DNA of 64,000 nt. Origin: Tenebrio molitor (taxonomy: Eukaryota > Arthropoda > Insecta > Coleoptera > Tenebrionidae). Positions 59,929 to 64,000 of this stretch are shown piece by piece (position 1 is the stretch's first letter; every line of letters begins with the position of its first letter). Below the pieces are notes generated by a model. That model was given only the letters and a program-made list of their open reading frames with translations, did no database searches and was not told where the DNA came from. The stretch is from positions 25,668,001-25,732,000 of the forward strand of contig NC_091048.1 in NCBI RefSeq assembly GCF_963966145.1, given 5' to 3'. A program made the translations under genes and the position numbers.

Positions 59929-60381
59929 TCAATAAAGATCATACTGAATCACGTCTTTAGGTTCTAAAAAAACCGGCGATAGCGCGCAATCGCAAACGAT
60001 CTCATATTCGAAGATCCAGTAAAATTTTCCATTTTTAACCCCCTTTTTTTCTCCTAGTAAATTTGTATTTCGTGGTTTGTAAGAGTCAATTTCTGTCCTA
60101 AGATTAGATCTTTTTACGTTATCATCATAAACTTCTGCACCTACAAAGACATGGAAGATTAGGATTATTTTAAAATTAATAAAGACCTAACCTCCTTGAA
60201 GTTGGACGGTGATTTCCCATCTGCAAGTCTTCTTTTCTTGTTTTAGGATTAAACCCCTTACCTCTACTACTGTGACATTAGGAGGAATGAAATCCTCGAA
60301 ACACTCAGGATTTATTTGAGTGGGGTCGACGTCCTTTGGGCATTTTATTATATATTGCGTGTGTAAATCTTGAGCGGGCAT
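59929..60381 (-). CDS. unrecognised small two-exon gene (133 aa)
   Basis: Minus-strand exon 60381-60192 (ATG, 63 codons plus one base) joins through donor GTTAGG and acceptor TTTGTAG to exon 60140-59929 and ends with TGA, giving 133 residues with no gap in frame. The second exon stays open through a run of seven A and two runs of seven or five T or G, which a random sequence rarely does. The product is soluble-looking and acidic/mixed, with four cysteines spread through it (two in a CDC near the end), a PPNVTVVEV stretch and a FYWIFEYEIV segment. There is no signal peptide or membrane helix. TTAATTTCAG just upstream (to 60391) suggests a 5' UTR exon. I do not recognise the family. It could be a conserved small insect gene or a chance pair of frames. 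Confidence 0.55.
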
Positions 60382-60976
60382 ATTTCAACCTCTGAAATTA
60401 AGTATGTAATAGTGGTACTTTGAGATTATTATATACAATTAAACTCATTTACGATTCCGAGAGACCCAGAAATTTTGAGTGTTCTAATAGAAACCAAGGT
60501 TTATATAAGCTACGTGAGGTTTACTGGGTGTTTTTTTTTGGGTTTTATTCTAGTGAGGGAATACCTAATGCGTGATCGACAGACTCTGTAGTAAAAGTTT
60601 AGTGCCTTATGACGTCACGAGTAACTTTGGCGGGGGGAAAAATTCAAACTATTATTTTAAATAGCAACGAGGCTACAACCTACTATACAAATTAGTCAGT
60701 TCTATCAACCTTGATATGTAGGGCGCCCGTACCTAAATGGTAGAAAAACTAAATATAACATATCCCTGAATAAGGAAAACCCACGCAGATACCTCTGGAA
60801 GATAAATACAATTGGTTGCTACCGGGATGGAAAGTGGAAACTAATTAAAAGGGGACCAAAAATGAAGGAGTGCGCTTATAAATCGTGAAAGCCACAAACC
60901 AACTCTAAAACTTGGTGTCCTTTTCTTCTAGAAAAGTTAGTGAACTGTGAAACCTGATTTGACAAAAAAAAAATAT

Positions 60977-63417
60977 GGTCCGCACATGGATCTATTAGTA
61001 CTGGATACGGTGTACAGCCATCATAGTTGAACAAGACGTACGGTCGGTGGACAAATAAAACTGGGACACTTAAAATTTAATCTATGTAAATCAGACCATT
61101 GAATTGTCAATATATTTGTCAGTATCTATAGAATATGTCATACGAAAGTTAACCTATTTGTGACAAAGCCGTATTTAAACGATGCAAATTTGTAAATTTT
61201 GACTTATGTGATTGTCATTTTTGTCCCAGTTTTATTTGTCCATCGACTGTACCATCTATTTCTGTCGCTCTCAACGCATTATCTGGGTATTAGCACTATC
61301 CTTTAGCGAGTCCCCCGACTCTGATTGGTTTAAATTCTCAATCTATCAATTATTTATTACTCTCCTGTCATTCGTGTCATCTTTATTCTAATCTGTTTCT
61401 CTGAAGTTTGCATAGTTCGAGAGTATTTGAACCGTTAACTCTATCAAGTATTATTGTTTTAGAACTTGAACATATTAAGAATGACTAATTCGTCTAAAGC
61501 CAGGTATTTTTCACTCTAATGTGAAACACTGAATGCTGTTGGTAAAGATTTCACAAAAGGAAATCTAGGTTTGGACTACAAAGGTGAAGAGAGTTGTCTG
61601 CCTTCAACAACTACCTATATTTTTGTGAACCATTTAACTTTAATTTGTGCGTAAATTCAAACTCACAAAAGTATCCATGGAACTTACAAAAAAACACCAA
61701 AATATAAAGTCCATTCAGTAAACATCTGGACTGTCAAAATCAAAATTGCAGTTGTTAGGTTGGTTAAATCACTAGTTCTTTTCATATTGCCCGGTTGTTA
61801 TCTATGATTTTTAAATTTTTCAAACTATTCATTTGTTTAAATTGACATTGTCAAATAAATTGCAAAATTATTGAAGTGTTTTTTGTAAAAGGGTTAAAAT
61901 GGAAAGTTCAAAACGAACTAGGGTGGTTCTATTAGTGCGAGAGAAGAGGGCCATAAGAAATTATTATGAGGAACAAACAAAAAAGTGATAATAACGGGAA
62001 GAAATTACAAATTTGTGCCAAAGCCGCTCCAGTATTGTTAACTAAGAATTGGTGTTCGTTCTTGTGATTCACAAATCAAAATTTTGGAGAGATAAGTGTT
62101 AATCAAGTGTTAAATAATTTTCTTCTGAATAAATGAAACAGGTTAGTTTATTTTGGATGATTTTGGTTGTTGTTACCTGTTTTCAGTTTGTCGCGTGTTT
62201 TTTATAAACTTTATTAAATTGCTCTCATTCATTTAGATGCTGCATTTCGCTTCAAGTGTTCGAAGCAATGAATGATTCAAAACATTTTTAGTTCAATGAT
62301 TAAAAATGAAAACATAACCTAAATATATTTTGTAACTAAATTTTGACGCCAGTACACTCTAGCGAAAATTTTTTATATCCAAGTACAGTCAAAACAAGCA
62401 TTTTATTTAAAATTTAATTTTGACAGTCCAGGAGTTTTTTGAATTTACTATATATTAGTCGTAACAGATTCTTATATTTATTCATTATTAAATAATACAA
62501 CTTTGTCAAGTTTACTTCTTATCTTGTTTTTGTTTAGAGCTTTCGCAGTTTTCTTACATTCGTAGTGTATTTCCCTTTGCTCGTCAACATGTTGGATCAT
62601 ATTTACATGTCCTTTTGCTTTTCGAGGGCTACTAAAATGCTCTACTGTTACAACTGCATTATATCTCGAATCTACTGATTAAGTAGCCGTAGTTTTATTT
62701 TCTAACAATTTTTAAAAATAGGTAAGTAAGTTATGAAAGAGAAATGAAATATTTAAGTTTTATACGCTCTACCTTTGTTGCCACTACAATGTTCTTCTGG
62801 GAAATTGAGATTAAAGGAGGCATTGGGTGTGTTAGGAAAATTCAGGTATTGTGAAGATACCTATACAAACCCTTTTTAAAATTTTGCATGGTTTTTTACA
62901 TTCATCCTAATCAGAATTCCGAAAATGTTTTGAACAAATAACCGCATCGTTTGCAACTTTGATTGTCTCTTCCACACTGATAACCATTTGTTTCTTAAGA
63001 AGGTTTCTTTTGGAAAACTGAAATCATTTTTTCACTCAGGTCTTCGGTATTTGTAAAGAATCGTCTATTTTAGGTACATACCAGTGAAAAGATAAGTCTT
63101 GTCTTGAAGAACTATAAGGAGTAGAACAAATTCTGCAGGTTTTCATTATTGCAATTATTCTATTTTACGAATTCAGGAAGTTTTATGACAATTCCGACCA
63201 CAGGTTCAGACTTTTGAATTAATTTCAAACTTCAAAATTAACATTTGCGAAACATCAAAACGACATACGTATTGTAATAACAGAGAGAAACATATTTTAA
63301 TACAGGTTAGAATGAAATGGGGGAAGGTACCGAAGTCTGTGATATGTTTTTTCAAAGTCGACATACGTTTATAGGGTATTGCCGTATCCAGTACTAATAA
63401 ATCCATGGGTCCGCAGG
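60977..63417. mobile_element. possible 2.4-kb composite with inverted ends
   Basis: CCGCACATGGATCTATTAGT plus ACTGGATACGG at the left is matched inverted by CCGTATCCAGT plus ACTAATAAATCCATGGGTCC at the right. Smaller TIR elements (61039-61251, perhaps 61704-62452) lie inside. No transposase was found. Confidence 0.5.
61039..61251. mobile_element. MITE, TACGGTCGGTGGACAAATAA ends
   Basis: Ends TACGGTCGGTGGACAAATAA and TTATTTGTCCATCGACTGTA, extended by AAACTGGGACA / TGTCCCAGTTT. Confidence 0.85.
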
Positions 63418-63493
63418 ATTTTATAAAATTTGCAAAGCTAGAACCAGGCTACCTTACGCTCCTTCGCAAGCTTACAAATGTTAAAAGCGTAAT

Positions 63494-63880
63494 AGAGACC
63501 ATTTCATCTAAGAAGTACATAATGCGCACGAACACGTTGTCGTCAGACGAGTCCATGATCAAATTTTTAGGGGAGGTTTGAGTCCAGCGGCGTACAGACC
63601 TATCAACCACGTAGAATCCATGAGCTCGTTGTTATTTCTAACTTAACCTCGTTAGCGTTCAAAAAGTGTTTTGTTTTTGTTATTCCTTTCGCTGTGTATC
63701 GTTCTATGGTATTCATTGTTCAATTATTGATTTGTTAGAATTTCAATCATATAAATTAATTGAACTATAGTGACTCCTCAGCTAATCGAATGTTTCTACG
63801 GCACTGATCATCAGCTGACTAGCGTCGTACGGTCAGAGTTCGATGAGTCATCATGTACTTCTTAGATGAAATGGTCTCTA
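63494..63880. mobile_element. TIR element, AGAGACCATTTCATCTAAG ends
   Basis: The roughly 26-bp inverted ends share AGAGACCATTTCATCTAAG and AAGTACAT, with TA-rich flanks and no ORF. Confidence 0.8.
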
Positions 63881-64000
63881 CATAGGGATGGTCGAGATAA
63901 TTTCGGATTTTATAAAACATGGTGGGAACATCACCAACCCACGTGCGACCCAGTAGTGTCTTTATTATTGTTAAAAATACATTTCGCGCGAAACAGAAAT

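Noticed and set aside
1..64000. CRISPR array, operon structure, ribosome binding sites
   Set aside because: Spliced eukaryotic genes. No regularly spaced direct repeats were seen.

Overview
This is an insect genomic window, most likely from a beetle. The genes have introns of about 45-50 bp with GT..AG borders, AATAAA poly(A) signals and an AT-rich background full of short inverted-repeat elements. The beetle assignment is inference. The eukaryotic gene structure is directly visible.

The window is dominated by a very-long-chain fatty acid elongase (ELO/ELOVL) family. Eight complete genes can be spliced in frame. Six lie in tandem on the + strand: 598-2070, 4508-5653, 7777-8891, 14352-15466, 17940-19059 and 20228-21302. 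All six share the same seven-exon structure and encode 264-269 residues. A seventh gene is on the minus strand (23853-29744, 268 residues) and an eighth on the + strand (52378-53550, 313 residues). These two are divergently oriented, about 22.6 kb apart, and share a different exon structure. A ninth gene, unrelated and unrecognised, lies on the minus strand at 59929-60381 (two exons, 133 residues).

Genes 1-4 are recent duplicates. Exon 2, intron 2 and exon 7 pair them as (1,2) and (3,4). Intron 3 to exon 5 or 6 pairs them as (1,3) and (2,4). That mosaic points to gene conversion or unequal exchange inside the array. Genes 1-5 also carry altered ELO active-site boxes (HVIHH or HVVHH, and an E-to-D change in KxxExxDT in genes 1-4), while the outer genes keep the usual HxYHH.

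The rest is mostly mobile DNA: many TIR-bearing MITEs with Tc1/mariner-like or unassigned ends, a dimeric tRNA-derived SINE with a clear 12-bp target duplication, a second tRNA-like SINE, two non-LTR reverse-transcriptase fragments (each in a nested arrangement with a TIR element), two Tc1 transposase relics, a 5S-rRNA-like relic and a roughly 530-bp repeat present twice in opposite orientation. Comparison of paralogous flanks gives a filled and an empty site for a DNA element that sits upstream of genes 1 and 4 but not of gene 3. The 29.8-52.3 kb region has no convincing coding gene. It holds GC-rich, TATA-containing stretches that may be promoters or 5' exons of the two flanking elongases, a pyrimidine-rich tract, and a scattered degenerate repeat built around GGTACTACC.

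The elongases should act in the ER membrane, condensing malonyl-CoA with long acyl-CoAs. A tandem, converting array of divergent copies fits lineage-specific lipid, cuticular hydrocarbon or pheromone chemistry, but nothing in the sequence proves the substrate.
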